Shown in pieces: positions 8,156-16,852 of a DNA stretch of 64,000 nt. This DNA is from Methylobacter luteus IMV-B-3098 (GTDB taxonomy: Bacteria; Pseudomonadota; Gammaproteobacteria; Methylococcales; Methylomonadaceae), in NCBI RefSeq assembly GCF_000427625.1, contig NZ_KE386569.1, forward strand, positions 2,408,789-2,472,788. Direction: 5' to 3'. Each line of letters starts with the position of its first letter. Within the stretch, counting starts at the first letter, position 1. The notes under the pieces were generated by a model. It did not search any database. It was not told where the DNA came from and saw only the letters and a list, made by a program, of their open reading frames with translations. The position numbers were made by a program, and so were the translations under genes.

Positions 8156-8352
8156 GAGCCTGTTCAATATCTGCTGAGGATGAGCGATAATGAGGGGCAT
8201 GAGAAAAGTGTACGCCAGCGACATCAGTCGCGAACAGTTTGAACCGGTCAGAGTCCTGCTGGAAAATGCCCGCAAGAAAACCCGCCCGCGGACAGTGGAC
8301 TTGTATGAGGTGTTCTGTGCCATTCTTTATTTGCTCAAGAGCGGCTGCCAGT
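8156..8352 (+). mobile_element. IS5-type element, left end and transposase N-terminus
   Basis: The end sequence GAGCCTGTTCAATATCTGC is followed by an ORF from ATG 8190 encoding KVYASDISREQFEPVRVLL and VDLYEVFCAILYLLKSGCQ. This is the N-terminus of IS5-group transposases. Homology stops exactly where a palindromic repeat begins (8355), so about four fifths of the element is missing. Confidence 0.65.
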
Positions 8353-8354
8353 TT

Positions 8355-8430
8355 GTAGGGTACGCATCGCGTACCTTTTCAAATTTTTCCGTTGAATTAA
8401 ATCCGAAAAGGTACGCGGTGCGTACCCTAC
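8355..8430. repeat. Palindromic repeat, GTAGGGTACGC family (copy A)
   Basis: The 76-bp segment starts GTAGGGTACGC and ends GCGTACCCTAC (11-bp perfect inverted repeat) with an AT-rich centre (AAATTTTTCCG). Relatives lie at 18021-18184 and 22396-22467; a half copy (GTACCCTACCGGGCT) is at about 10089. There is no ORF inside. The copies are too short to encode a transposase and resemble mobilised REP-like or MITE-like repeats. Confidence 0.7.
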
Positions 8431-8836
8431 CGGGCTACAAAGTTGATAACCAGCCAATACATTAAAGTGAAAATCTTTAAATATTAGTCTGAATTGAATC
8501 TGACATTGACTGCCTGAATTTGTCCTTAAGCAGACAGTCAAAATTGTTATTTAAATAATGAGATAACGATTATGCGGAGACGGACAATCCAAACATTAGA
8601 AAAACAATATCGAAATATCTAATCAAAGTTAAGCTAAGGACGCCCATTAATAAGCTCATCGGAACCGATCGAAATCCCGCGAATGAAATCCAAAACCATC
8701 TTTAAAAGTGCCGCCCAACTTCGGGTCAGCCACGCGCGGTGATGCACAGCATGGATCGGATAAGTTGCGAGAAATCTCCTTAAGGAAATCAACCCGTCTA
8801 ACCTATCGAGAATCCATCCATCGGATAGACAGAGAG
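8431..8836. other. Gap with no recognisable gene
   Basis: About 400 bp, AT-rich. Short frames have no RBS and no family resemblance. It lies downstream of the exported-protein gene that ends at 8837. Confidence 0.35.
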
Positions 8837-9463
8837 CTATTGCATAATTTCCATATCATGCGATCTGCTCCGGCCTATCTTCCCACCCTCTAGAGTAAAG
8901 GTACCAAATGCTTCACTTGAGATGAATGAGGCGTTGACCGATGCAGGTGTATAACTGTAATCGAAATGATTATCTATTTTAATATTTCCGAATTCCTGAT
9001 GAGTGGTGCCCCAGTTGGAGTATGATTGATCGCTCATTGCGGTCAAATCCTCATAAAATGTTATTGTGTCTACTACAAAAGCATCGTCGATGGAGCACAT
9101 GTCATACCACGTTATCGAAATCGTTCCAGATGCAGTCACTTTATTTGGCAGGGTACCCGTCGCCTTGAATTGGACGGTGTCAGTAGAACCATCACCAACC
9201 CAGCATTCCTGTCCTCTCTCTTGTCCGAACGTAAAATACATAGCCTGAATATAAGCACCAGACGAGCCAGATTTTTTCGATTTGCTCTGAGTTGTTTTTT
9301 CGAAAGCTCTAACATAAATCTGTAGATTGCCGCTTGAGTTGAACATCTCTCCAAATGCCCCCCTGCCGGAGAAGACGGATGTTTCTGCCCCTACGGTTAA
9401 TGGTGCGGATGCAACGGCTAGAAATCCACAAACAGCTATAGTTGATTTGATGATCGTATTCAT
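8837..9463 (-). CDS. Exported hypothetical protein (208 aa)
   Basis: A signal peptide is clear: MNTIIKSTIAVCGFLAVASA, with cleavage likely after GAE or VGA around residue 26. The mature part is rich in Ser, Thr and Gly with many short strands (NLQIYVRAFEK, ASGTISITWYDM). Two cysteines, in QECWVG and DMCSID, could form a disulphide. It looks like a periplasmic or secreted beta-sandwich protein. I do not recognise the family. It is a single gene with a long AT-rich leader. Confidence 0.6.
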   Translation of the reverse strand: MNTIIKSTIAVCGFLAVASAPLTVGAETSVFSGRGAFGEMFNSSGNLQIYVRAFEKTTQSKSKKSGSSGAYIQAMYFTFGQERGQECWVGDGSTDTVQFKATGTLPNKVTASGTISITWYDMCSIDDAFVVDTITFYEDLTAMSDQSYSNWGTTHQEFGNIKIDNHFDYSYTPASVNASFISSEAFGTFTLEGGKIGRSRSHDMEIMQ

Positions 9464-9898
9464 TATTATTTTTCCTAAACTAGAGATCTGATGAAGTTGA
9501 AATAAAGAATAACCATTTAACTCGTCCCATTGATGAGCTAACAGCTAACTTCAGCTTCAATATCTCAAATTGCATCCTAAATCTCCGTGAAAAACATCAA
9601 AAAATGATCAATTAAACCCTGAATAAATCATATATAGCTGATGTTACGCAGTAAGTTGAATTCAGGTTGCTTTAGCAAAGTGTCGCTAGCGCGACGGTTT
9701 GGCTTAATCGGGTTTCACGAAAAACATCCCTGTTTTTCGCCTTAACAGGCGACTATATCGTGCAAATCGGCAATCCTGCCGATTTGTCGCACCCGAAGGC
9801 AAGTTGCTTTCTTTTGCGTCGCCTCGGCAACTGCTGAATTACTGGGAAGTAATGAATGCAGAAAATGCAGGAGCATTTTTCTACCCTGCGTTGCTCTA
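9464..9898. other. Gap containing an orphan MITE-type end
   Basis: No gene found. The segment at 9642-9655 (GCTGATGTTACGCAG) repeats the terminal sequence of the small element at 22517-22762. No matching inverted end follows before the IS5-type fragment at 9899, so this looks like a truncated relative. The first 170 bp serve as leader/promoter region for the exported-protein gene. Confidence 0.4.
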
Positions 9899-10054
9899 AG
9901 AGCCTGTTCAATATCTCCGCAGCAACAGGGCCAAGAAAGCCAGATTGACGAATTGCAAACTGGTATTGAGCAAGCGTTCGGTATTTTTCCAAAGTCGCCG
10001 GCACTTTTCCAGCCAAGCGAACGATCGTTTGACGACCCAGCGTTGGGGCATGAC
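9899..10054 (-). mobile_element. IS5-type element, transposase C-terminal fragment
   Basis: Reading left from about 10054, the frame gives PQRWVVKRSFAWLEKC, RRLWKNTERLLNTSLQF and NLAFLALLLRRY, then TGA at 9908. This is the conserved C-terminus of IS5-group transposases (the R/W-V-V-E-R-SF-W-L motif, here with K replacing the usual catalytic E). The outer end GAGCCTGTTCAATATCT is the same terminal repeat as at 8158. The N-terminal part is missing. Confidence 0.7.
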
Positions 10055-10335
10055 GGCAAGGCATGAAGCTCATGACGTTCAGCAGCCTGTACCCTACCGG
10101 GCTTCATCGTCCCCAGTTGATGGTCAATGAGCAAGGGGGCACTGTCAGCGGCTGAGAATGTACCGATCATTCTAGGCCTCCTTTGAAATTGAAGGTGTGA
10201 TAGAAAATTTATTGTAGATGAATAAAATCATCTACGTCTAAGTCTAATTGCTTGAACATTCAAAAACCACATCGAAAAAATGTTCAAACTTTATCTCTAA
10301 GATTAATAACTTATATAAAACTGAGGAGACTTAGA

Positions 10336-10593
10336 ATGAAAAAACTTCTGTTAGCAATGACTACATTGGCTTTAGTTGCCTTAATGCCATCCCTATCAAT
10401 CGCTGGCGAATCAGATAGTTGTAAAGGTTGTCACAATGGTTCGGTTGCTCCAAGCGTTGACACCTTAAAAAGTAAATTCAAAACCGTTGATGAATTAGTA
10501 GCAGGTGCTAAAAATTCTCAAAACCCCATGATGAAATCTGCCCAAGCCGATGAAGCTAAATTAAAAGCTGCTGCCACAGAAATCATGAAATAA
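10336..10593 (+). CDS. Small periplasmic c-type cytochrome (85 aa)
   Basis: I start at ATG 10336, which has GAGGAG 8 nt upstream; the longer frame from 10252 lacks an RBS. A signal peptide (MKKLLLAMTTLALVALMPSLSIAG) precedes a single heme-binding motif CKGCH at about residues 32-36. The sequence after it is short and helical, with methionines in NPMMKSA that could supply the sixth ligand. It would be a soluble electron carrier in the periplasm. It is smaller than typical class I cytochromes c (80-120 mature residues). No oxidoreductase partner is adjacent. Confidence 0.75.
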   Translation: MKKLLLAMTTLALVALMPSLSIAGESDSCKGCHNGSVAPSVDTLKSKFKTVDELVAGAKNSQNPMMKSAQADEAKLKAAATEIMK

Positions 10594-11162
10594 TAGGCTG
10601 AGTCATATTCAACCCAATAAATCATAAAAACGGGTATAAACCTAAGGGAACCTCGAAAAAACTGTGCTTTTGGACTGAAAAACTCCAAAACGGCCTTCTC
10701 CTAAGGAAAGCCCAATGTTTTTCATATCCGATTTATGTTTTTGGCCCAAAATGCATGATTTCGCGCATTTTGGGCGCACTTGGCTTGCTAACAGGCAAAC
10801 ACCATAGCATTCCTTGAAAGACGATTTATTTTTTAAGAGCTGTCCGCTATTAAGCATAAACCAGCCGTTTCAGCGATTGCCGGCAAACCGCTAAGGGTCG
10901 ATTTTAGCCTGCGGACTGACTGACGAAATCCGGCCACAATAGCCGACAGTCAATTTCTTCCCATATATCATCAGTCTGGACCCAAAAGAGCCGCTTACTT
11001 GAATTTCCCGTCTGGCAATATACTTAACAGGCAGCAGACCTTCTATCTTCGTTTAACAACTGACGCCAACGACCAGAGAGGTACGGTAATTCCGCACCTC
11101 TGGATTTCTTTTTGTTGCCCGCGTTTATACCAAAATAGGTGGATGTCATGCCCCTGTATGGT
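10594..11162. other. Gap with possible IS-end relics, no gene
   Basis: About 570 bp. The stretch starting near 10648 (GGAACCTCGAAAAAACTG) followed by palindromic AAAATGCATG/CGCGCATTTTGGGC sequence looks like the end of an insertion sequence, but no transposase piece is readable. A short frame near 10999-11217 is not convincing. Confidence 0.3.
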
Positions 11163-11870
11163 TCATTGCGCTGCTAAGGCAGGTCCACAGGTACCGTCAC
11201 CACCGTCGCGAACATAATAGTCGGTGGATACGTAGCCGTTGGCGGCTGAGATAACATTCTGGCCGGCACTCAGAAAGATGGGCGTATGGAGATGGGTTCC
11301 ACTTAGCTGTGTCAGCGGTACGCCATTGACGGAAATATTGAGGAGATAAGTGCCATTATCAAACAGGTTTACATACGGTTGCCCCATGCCGGTGCTTGGG
11401 TTTAATGCGCAACCGGGCGTCACCGTAGCGTAAGATTTACCGCTGGCGCCGTATTCCAGCATGCCGTCGGCGCTGAAAGTATTACCAGAGGTGTCTGGGA
11501 GTGTGCACATGCCTGCCTGTACGGTAAACGCATAGCTATCGGCGGTCTTTTTACTGAGCGCCACAACTACCTTGTTATTACCATCGGCGAGCCAAACATT
11601 GGCCGGCTTATCGGCTGTGGCAGTTGCCACAGAAACGCCATTCAGTGACACAATGGCGCTCGCTCCCTGTTTTGGGTTGAATAGACCGGCTTCTATTACC
11701 GGCGATTGCTCTCCGGTGTCTGGATTGGCGGCACATTGCACCACGCTGGATGCGTATGTCTTGCCGCTTGCGCCGACTTGTACGGTAGTAGCCGCCCAAA
11801 CCGGCGTACTTAGCGCCGCCATACCCACAAATGCAGCTACGCCCGAGGATAAGACTTTTTTGCTTTTCAT
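11163..11870 (-). CDS. Exported protein with two internal repeats (235 aa)
   Basis: Signal peptide MKSKKVLSSGVAAFVGMAAL ending at VWA-A (about residue 26). The mature protein holds two related modules: one begins VGASGKTYASSVVQC and the other YGASGKSYATVTPGC; each is followed by NPDTG or NPSTG and a segment ending LFN or LFD. Each module carries one matching cysteine, with further cysteines at MCTLP and GTCGP. It is probably a periplasmic or surface protein. I do not recognise the family. The RBS AGGGG lies 7 nt before the ATG. Confidence 0.6.
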   Translation of the reverse strand: MKSKKVLSSGVAAFVGMAALSTPVWAATTVQVGASGKTYASSVVQCAANPDTGEQSPVIEAGLFNPKQGASAIVSLNGVSVATATADKPANVWLADGNNKVVVALSKKTADSYAFTVQAGMCTLPDTSGNTFSADGMLEYGASGKSYATVTPGCALNPSTGMGQPYVNLFDNGTYLLNISVNGVPLTQLSGTHLHTPIFLSAGQNVISAANGYVSTDYYVRDGGDGTCGPALAAQ

Positions 11871-11885
11871 AGTTAGCCCCTTATT

Positions 11886-11921
11886 GTTATGTTGACCTTA
11901 CCGGTCAACGATTAACATAAC
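11886..11921. promoter_or_regulatory. Inverted repeat upstream of the two-repeat exported protein
   Basis: GTTATGTT (11886-11893) is mirrored by AACATAAC (11914-11921), and inside it GTTGACC (11891-11897) pairs with GGTCAAC (11903-11909). The element sits 15-50 bp upstream of the start at 11870. It could be an operator or a 5' UTR hairpin. Confidence 0.35.
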
Positions 11922-12176
11922 ATAACCACATTAAAAATATGTTAATTTGCCAGTGGCTCCATACTTTGGCGAATGAAGCGATTCAGGAGATCGACTGGCT
12001 CTGCATTCCGCCACCTGACTGCTAAAACTACAAGCCATAACGCTCTCTTCTTCAGCACTATGAAAATCGTCTTGGAATGACAGCTTCGCGCAGTAGACAG
12101 GTCATCAATTTACATCAACGACAGTCGGCTTTTGGCCCAGATAATTCGACTAGATTGGAAGTTCAATCAAACGTTT

Positions 12177-12201
12177 GAGGCGGATTGAATAAATCCGCCT
12201 C
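12177..12201 (-). terminator. Hairpin downstream of the methyltransferase gene
   Basis: GAGGCGGATT (12177-12186) pairs perfectly with AATCCGCCTC (12192-12201) around a 5-nt loop. It lies about 30 nt after the stop at 12230 on the minus strand. No strong T-run follows, so it may be a weak or Rho-assisted terminator. Confidence 0.5.
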
Positions 12202-12229
12202 GCTGAGTCGTTCGTGATGAATCAATCCG

Positions 12230-13060
12230 CTAACCCTGCATCAGATCCACATTATGCTCGATAACATACATGAACCGAACCAGCGTCTCGCACTCGGCAT
12301 GGTCCTTGAACCAGCCATTCTCGGCCATGCGGGCTTCGCACAGAAAGGCGTTGCCTTCGGCCGCAAACTCGGACTGGAGCTTACGGGAGTATTCATAGTT
12401 CTTCAGCCAATGGTTGCGTATGTTAGCCGTGAAGTCATGCTGAACGTAGCGGAACGACAGAGACTGTAAAGCCTCATCCATGCGCGTATGGCCGGGCAGC
12501 AGGATCGTGTCGGGATCGCCCTCTTCCTTGGCCTGAAACGCCGCGATGATCATGCGGCCGCCGGGTCGGAGCCTGGCGTTGAGCTTGGCCAGTGTTTTGC
12601 TGTAATCGCCCATGAAGTAAATCGAATCGATAGCCAGGATGACATCGTACCCGCCGCCGGGCAGCTCGTCCTGAATCAGGTCCACGCACCGGAAATTCAG
12701 CGTGGCGGCTTTATCCCGCGTTCTGCCCTGCGCCTGGGCAATGGCGACATCCGCATAATCGAGGCCCAGGATATCGCAGGCGGTTTTTTCGTGGAGGTGC
12801 TCCGTGATATGGCCGTTCGAACAGCCGACTTCCAGCACTTTCTCGCCGGGCCTGAGCAATGTGGTCAAAAAATTCATTTCGTCGACGTCCATCATGCCGT
12901 GCTGGCACAGGTCCCTGCCATAAACCGCCTCGCAGAAGCGCGAATGCGTCGGGCTTTCGGCCGCGCGCCGGAAATATTCGTTATACCAGGCCTTGGAAAA
13001 CATCTCCGCCTGACCCATGTCGGCCGTGTGGTTCATCAGTTCATTCATGCTCTGTTCCAT
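12230..13060 (-). CDS. Class I SAM-dependent methyltransferase (276 aa)
   Basis: The SAM-binding motif I VLEVGCSNG is at about residues 73-81, followed by ILGLDYADVAI (motif II region) and YDVILAIDSIYFM (motif III/IV region). The N-terminal 60 residues and the tyrosine-rich C-terminal part would shape the acceptor site. The substrate is unknown. It lies 100 nt after an acyl-CoA-dehydrogenase-like gene on the same strand, at the left edge of the aryl-polyene locus. Methylation of the aryl head group is known in aryl polyenes, so a tailoring role is possible but unproven. Confidence 0.65.
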   Translation of the reverse strand: MEQSMNELMNHTADMGQAEMFSKAWYNEYFRRAAESPTHSRFCEAVYGRDLCQHGMMDVDEMNFLTTLLRPGEKVLEVGCSNGHITEHLHEKTACDILGLDYADVAIAQAQGRTRDKAATLNFRCVDLIQDELPGGGYDVILAIDSIYFMGDYSKTLAKLNARLRPGGRMIIAAFQAKEEGDPDTILLPGHTRMDEALQSLSFRYVQHDFTANIRNHWLKNYEYSRKLQSEFAAEGNAFLCEARMAENGWFKDHAECETLVRFMYVIEHNVDLMQG

Positions 13061-13159
13061 ACTTGCCTTTTGCCCCCGTTGGTTTCTAAATCAGTATTTT
13101 CTAATATAACAGATGGACCGCATCCCGAACAGCTTCAGAATGCAGCCCATATCTCAACT

Positions 13160-14329
13160 TTAAAATTGGAAAAACGGCCACTCGGGATCGAGCCCGAGCA
13201 GGATTTGCCCGATCGACTCCAGCTTGCTGGCACTCAGAAAGCCGTGCTGCGTGATGACATGAACATCACGGAAATGCCGCTCAAAGGAATACTCCTCGCG
13301 AATGCCCGAAGCGCCGGCGATCTCGTGGATGAGGCTCACGGCCTTGGCGCATTCAAGCGTGGCATGCGTCATGGCCAGTTGCATCCGGCCTTTCAGCGCG
13401 ACCGTGATGGGTCTGCCGGCGACGGCTTCCTGCCAGGCTTCCTCGAACGCGCCGAAGAAAAACGCGCGGCTGGCGCCGAGCTTGGCCTCGGCCTCGGCGA
13501 GTTGCGATTGCACGACAGCATTGTTCTTGAGTGTTTTGGTCCCAAAAGCCGGCGTCTTGTTGTTGATAAGCTCTATCGCTTCATCGATGGCCGCGCGCGT
13601 AATGCCGAGCGCCGGCGCCACGAGGGCCGCGATCGCCGGCCAGACCGTCAGCCGGTAAAGCGGCCCTTCATAGGCGCTGCCCGGTTTCACTAGCGGTCCC
13701 CACGGCGCGGCCCAGTGCTCGGGGATAAACACGTCCTGCATATCGACGTCATGGCTGCCGCTGCCGCGCATGCCCATCGTGTTCCAGTTGTCGACGATCT
13801 CGGCCTCGGACGCGGGAACGGCGATCAGCCGCGTCTCGGGCATGCCATTGGCATCCACGCGTAACTTACCATCGTCATGGATATGGGCGAAGCCGATAAA
13901 AGCCGTGGCATGGTGCGCGCCGCTCACGAACGACGTGCGCCCCGAGATGCGATAGCCGCCCGCGACCTGAACGGCCTTGCGCGCCGGGTTGAAAGCGCCG
14001 ACCGGAATCGCGTCGGCATTGAAAATCTCCTGCGCGGCCTGATCGCAAAACCACGGCGCGAACATATCATGGGCGACGGCGATCTGCAGGTTCCAGCCCG
14101 CCGCGCTGTCGATGCGCGAGACTTCCTCGATGATACGTAAGCCAGATATCGGGTCGAGCTCGAAGCCGCCGAACGCCTTAGGCCGCCACAACCGGTAAAG
14201 CCCCGCCTGGTGCATCGCCCTGGCCACGGGCGCAGCCAGCCTTCGCTCGCGCTCGGCCTCAGGGGCGTGCTGCCGGATAATCGGCTCGATTTCTCGGACG
14301 GCTCTTAGAAGGGTATCGGTTGTGGACAT
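13160..14329 (-). CDS. Acyl-CoA-dehydrogenase-fold flavoprotein (389 aa)
   Basis: Full length for the family. The N-terminal helical part includes RPKAFGGFELDP (about residues 49-60). The central part has RISGRTSFVSGAHHA and WNTMGMRGSGSHDVDM, the latter being the typical flavin-binding region. The C-terminal helical domain (SLIHEIAGASGIREEYSFERHFRDVHVITQH) resembles two-component flavin monooxygenases such as HsaA and DszC more than classic acyl-CoA dehydrogenases: the usual catalytic Glu region is replaced by FRDVHVITQH. It may therefore hydroxylate an aromatic or sulfur substrate with reduced flavin supplied by another protein. AGGAGA precedes the ATG. Confidence 0.6.
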   Translation of the reverse strand: MSTTDTLLRAVREIEPIIRQHAPEAERERRLAAPVARAMHQAGLYRLWRPKAFGGFELDPISGLRIIEEVSRIDSAAGWNLQIAVAHDMFAPWFCDQAAQEIFNADAIPVGAFNPARKAVQVAGGYRISGRTSFVSGAHHATAFIGFAHIHDDGKLRVDANGMPETRLIAVPASEAEIVDNWNTMGMRGSGSHDVDMQDVFIPEHWAAPWGPLVKPGSAYEGPLYRLTVWPAIAALVAPALGITRAAIDEAIELINNKTPAFGTKTLKNNAVVQSQLAEAEAKLGASRAFFFGAFEEAWQEAVAGRPITVALKGRMQLAMTHATLECAKAVSLIHEIAGASGIREEYSFERHFRDVHVITQHGFLSASKLESIGQILLGLDPEWPFFQF

Positions 14330-14480
14330 GAAAGTCTCCTATATCTACATCATTATCGAATTCAGGCGCAAAACTCATCGCCTGCCGAAACCGGATTATA
14401 ATATATAAAACCATAAATAATTTATGGAAATACTATAAAATCAATGACAGGCTTGTATCCCGAATGACTGTTCATACCCG

Positions 14481-15224
14481 GTGCCTTACAATGCCTGCTC
14501 CAAAACCGACATTCAGGATCGATTCAATATGGCATCAACACACTGGGTAAAAGAAAGCGCGTTCGGGATCTGGTTTCTCAATACGGACATGTGGCAGCAG
14601 CGCGTGCTGAAACGTGCTCTCGATGATCTGGACACTTTATTGCCCGACAACCGGCCCGCCTATTCCGCCATACTGGATATCGGCTGCGGGCGCGGCCATG
14701 CGCTCAGGATGCTCGATCAGCGCTTCCATCCGGCCCATATCAGCGCCATTGAAATCGATGACGCGCTGATCGGCGATGCCGTCCGGCAGGCTGAACGCTG
14801 CAGATGCCCCGTGACCGTCACAGCCGGCAATGCTGAAGCCCTGCCTTATGCAGATCAATCCTTCGACATGGTTTTCTGCCATCAGAGCTTTCACCATATC
14901 GTGCAGCATGAGAAAGCCATGCAGGAGTTCTACCGCGTGCTCAAGACCGGCGGCGTTCTGCTGTTTGCCGAATCGTGCCAGAAGTTCATCCATTCTTTTT
15001 TGATACGCCTGTTGTTCCGGCATCCGATGCACGTGCAGAAAACAGCCGATGAGTATGTCGCGCTGATCCGGCAGAGCGGTTTTGAGGTTGATCCGAAGGC
15101 GATATCGACACCGTATTTATGGTGGAGCCGGCCCGACGTGGGCGCTTTGGAGTGGTTCGGTTTCGGTGTGCCTGAAAACCGCGAAGAGACGCTGTTGAAT
15201 CTGGTTGCGATGAAGGGGTTTTAG
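14481..15224 (+). CDS. SAM-dependent methyltransferase, type 11 (247 aa)
   Basis: Motif I is ILDIGCGRGHALRML (about residues 54-68), followed by ISAIEIDDALI, the NAEALPYADQSFDMVFCHQSFHH segment and LKTGGVLLFAE, all typical of the Methyltransf_11 group. The GTG start at 14481 keeps an IQDRF segment; an ATG at 14529 is possible. It faces the pigment operon and converges on a shared terminator whose palindrome contains its stop codon. Such methyltransferases occur beside aryl-polyene genes; the acceptor is not evident. Confidence 0.65.
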   Translation: MPYNACSKTDIQDRFNMASTHWVKESAFGIWFLNTDMWQQRVLKRALDDLDTLLPDNRPAYSAILDIGCGRGHALRMLDQRFHPAHISAIEIDDALIGDAVRQAERCRCPVTVTAGNAEALPYADQSFDMVFCHQSFHHIVQHEKAMQEFYRVLKTGGVLLFAESCQKFIHSFLIRLLFRHPMHVQKTADEYVALIRQSGFEVDPKAISTPYLWWSRPDVGALEWFGFGVPENREETLLNLVAMKGF

Positions 15225-15242
15225 CCTAGGCTAAAACCCCTT
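15213..15242. terminator. Bidirectional terminator, perfect 30-bp palindrome
   Basis: AAGGGGTTTTAGCC at 15213 mirrors GGCTAAAACCCCTT ending at 15242, with no mismatch. The TAG stop of the plus-strand methyltransferase lies inside the stem. It separates that gene from the convergent pigment operon ending at 15252. Confidence 0.8.
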
Positions 15243-15251
15243 CTCTGCCGG

Positions 15252-15614
15252 TTATTCCTGCGTGTCGCTAATCAGATCGTAGGTAATATTCGGATTGAAG
15301 CCCATCGGCCAGTAGATGAGGGCTGCCGGTGGCCAGAAGATGGAAACGGTGCGGAATTTGGCTCTCAACTTGCCTTCTTTGATGGTCTGGCCGTCCTGTT
15401 CCAGGCGGTAGGGGATACCGCCGCCGGGCGGCATCCCTGCTGCAGTCCAGAAGAAAGGCTTGGTTGTGACTTCGCCGTTGGCCTTGATATCTACCGGCTC
15501 CGGCCGTTTATAAACATACAGTTGCGATCCTTCCGGCACCTTGAAATGACCCGTCGTCGTACACCCCGTCATGGCCGCCGCTAATACTAAAACTCCACAA
15601 ACTTTTTTTATCAT
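15252..15614 (-). CDS. Small lipoprotein at the end of the pigment operon (120 aa)
   Basis: Signal peptide MIKKVCGVLVLAAAMTGC with lipobox MTGC, so the mature protein starts with a lipidated Cys at residue 18. The mature part (FKVPEGSQLYVYKRPEPV, then TVSIFWPPAALIYWPMGF) looks like a small beta domain with a hydrophobic hairpin. It is the last gene of the left pigment block, 5 nt after the ketosynthase. I do not recognise the family; a role in outer-membrane handling of the polyene lipid is inference from context. Confidence 0.6.
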   Translation of the reverse strand: MIKKVCGVLVLAAAMTGCTTTGHFKVPEGSQLYVYKRPEPVDIKANGEVTTKPFFWTAAGMPPGGGIPYRLEQDGQTIKEGKLRAKFRTVSIFWPPAALIYWPMGFNPNITYDLISDTQE

Positions 15615-15619
15615 TCTTA

Positions 15620-16852
15620 TTACTCCCTTTTTGTTACGCGTTTAAAAATAAGAGACGTATTTATACCACCAAAAGCGAAATTATTGCTCATGACATAATC
15701 GCATTCCAGGAACCGGATCTCGCCTTTTATATAATCAAGCTCCGCGCATTGAGGGTCGATATTATCCAGATTGGCGGTGGGATGGAACCAGCCCTCGTTC
15801 ATCATCCGGATGGCCGTCCAGGCTTCCAGCGCGCCGCAGGCGCCCAGCGTATGGCCCGTATAGCTTTTCATGGAACTGATCGGCGTACGCGAGCCGAACA
15901 CGGCCGCCGTGGCATGGCTTTCGGCGATGTCGCCATGGTCGGTCGCCGTGCCGTGCGCGCTGATGTAGCCGATATCGGCCGCCTTGAGCCGGGCATCCTG
16001 CAGCGCCAGACGCATGGCGACCTGCATGTTTTCGCTGTTGGGCTGCGTGACGTGCAGGCCGTCCGAATTGGTGCCGAAGCCGACCAGTTCGGCATAAATG
16101 TGCGCGCCGCGCACCAGCGCATGCTCGTACTCTTCCAGAATCAGCGTGCCGGCCCCCTCGCCGATGACCAGACCGTCGCGGTCGCGGTCGAAAGGCCTCG
16201 GGCTTTTATGTGGCTCGTCATTGCGGATGCTGGTCGCGAACAGCGTGTCGAACACGGCCGCTTCCGCAGCCGAAAGCTCCTCGGCGCCGCCGGCCACCAT
16301 CACGGTCTGGTAGCCGTGCCTGATCGCCTCGTAGGCATAGCCTATGCCCTGGCTGCCCGAGGTGCAGGCGCTGGAAGTTGTATAAACGCGGCCGTTGATG
16401 CCGAAAAACAGGCCGATATTGACCGGTGCCGTATGCGCCATCATGCGGATATAGGAGGTGGCATTGAGGCCGTCGACGGCATGATTGAGCAGCATGTTGC
16501 CGAATTCGGCCACGGCCTCGAGGCTGCCGGCCGAACTGCCGTAAGCGATGCCGGTCTGTCCGTTGCTCAGGCACGGGTCGCCCAGCAGGCCCGCATCGGT
16601 CAGCGCCAGCTCGGTCGCATAAACGGACATCTGGGCGATGCGACCCATGCTGCGCGTCTGCTTCCGCGAATAATGCGCCGGCTTCGTAAACTCGGCCGGC
16701 GCGCCGAGCCGCGTATTCAGCCCCCGGTATTGTCCCCAGTCAGGCATATGGCGGATGCCCGTCGACCGGGCTTTCAGCCGTGCCGCTACCTGTGGCCAGT
16801 CATTGCCTATCGGCGAGATACCGGCCATGCCGGTCACAACGACTCGCCTCAT
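15620..16852 (-). CDS. Beta-ketoacyl-ACP synthase of the aryl-polyene locus (ApeR-like)
   Basis: FabF-type fold, 410 residues from the ATG at 16852, which overlaps the ketoreductase stop in a TGATG junction. The catalytic Cys163 lies in SSACTSGSQG, and the two active-site histidines are in SAHGTATDHGD and TGHTLGACG. A Lys in SSMKSYTGH completes the active site, so the enzyme should condense malonyl-ACP units. In the E. coli aryl-polyene system one free-standing KS of this kind (ApeR) works beside the KS/CLF pair. The identity as ApeR-like rests on position after the ketoreductase and on similarity by eye. Confidence 0.8.
   Translation of the reverse strand: MRRVVVTGMAGISPIGNDWPQVAARLKARSTGIRHMPDWGQYRGLNTRLGAPAEFTKPAHYSRKQTRSMGRIAQMSVYATELALTDAGLLGDPCLSNGQTGIAYGSSAGSLEAVAEFGNMLLNHAVDGLNATSYIRMMAHTAPVNIGLFFGINGRVYTTSSACTSGSQGIGYAYEAIRHGYQTVMVAGGAEELSAAEAAVFDTLFATSIRNDEPHKSPRPFDRDRDGLVIGEGAGTLILEEYEHALVRGAHIYAELVGFGTNSDGLHVTQPNSENMQVAMRLALQDARLKAADIGYISAHGTATDHGDIAESHATAAVFGSRTPISSMKSYTGHTLGACGALEAWTAIRMMNEGWFHPTANLDNIDPQCAELDYIKGEIRFLECDYVMSNNFAFGGINTSLIFKRVTKRE

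Noticed and set aside
12488-13693. Long plus-strand frame (401 codons) opposite the methyltransferase and flavoprotein genes
   Set aside because: It spans two real minus-strand genes in antisense; no domain is recognisable.
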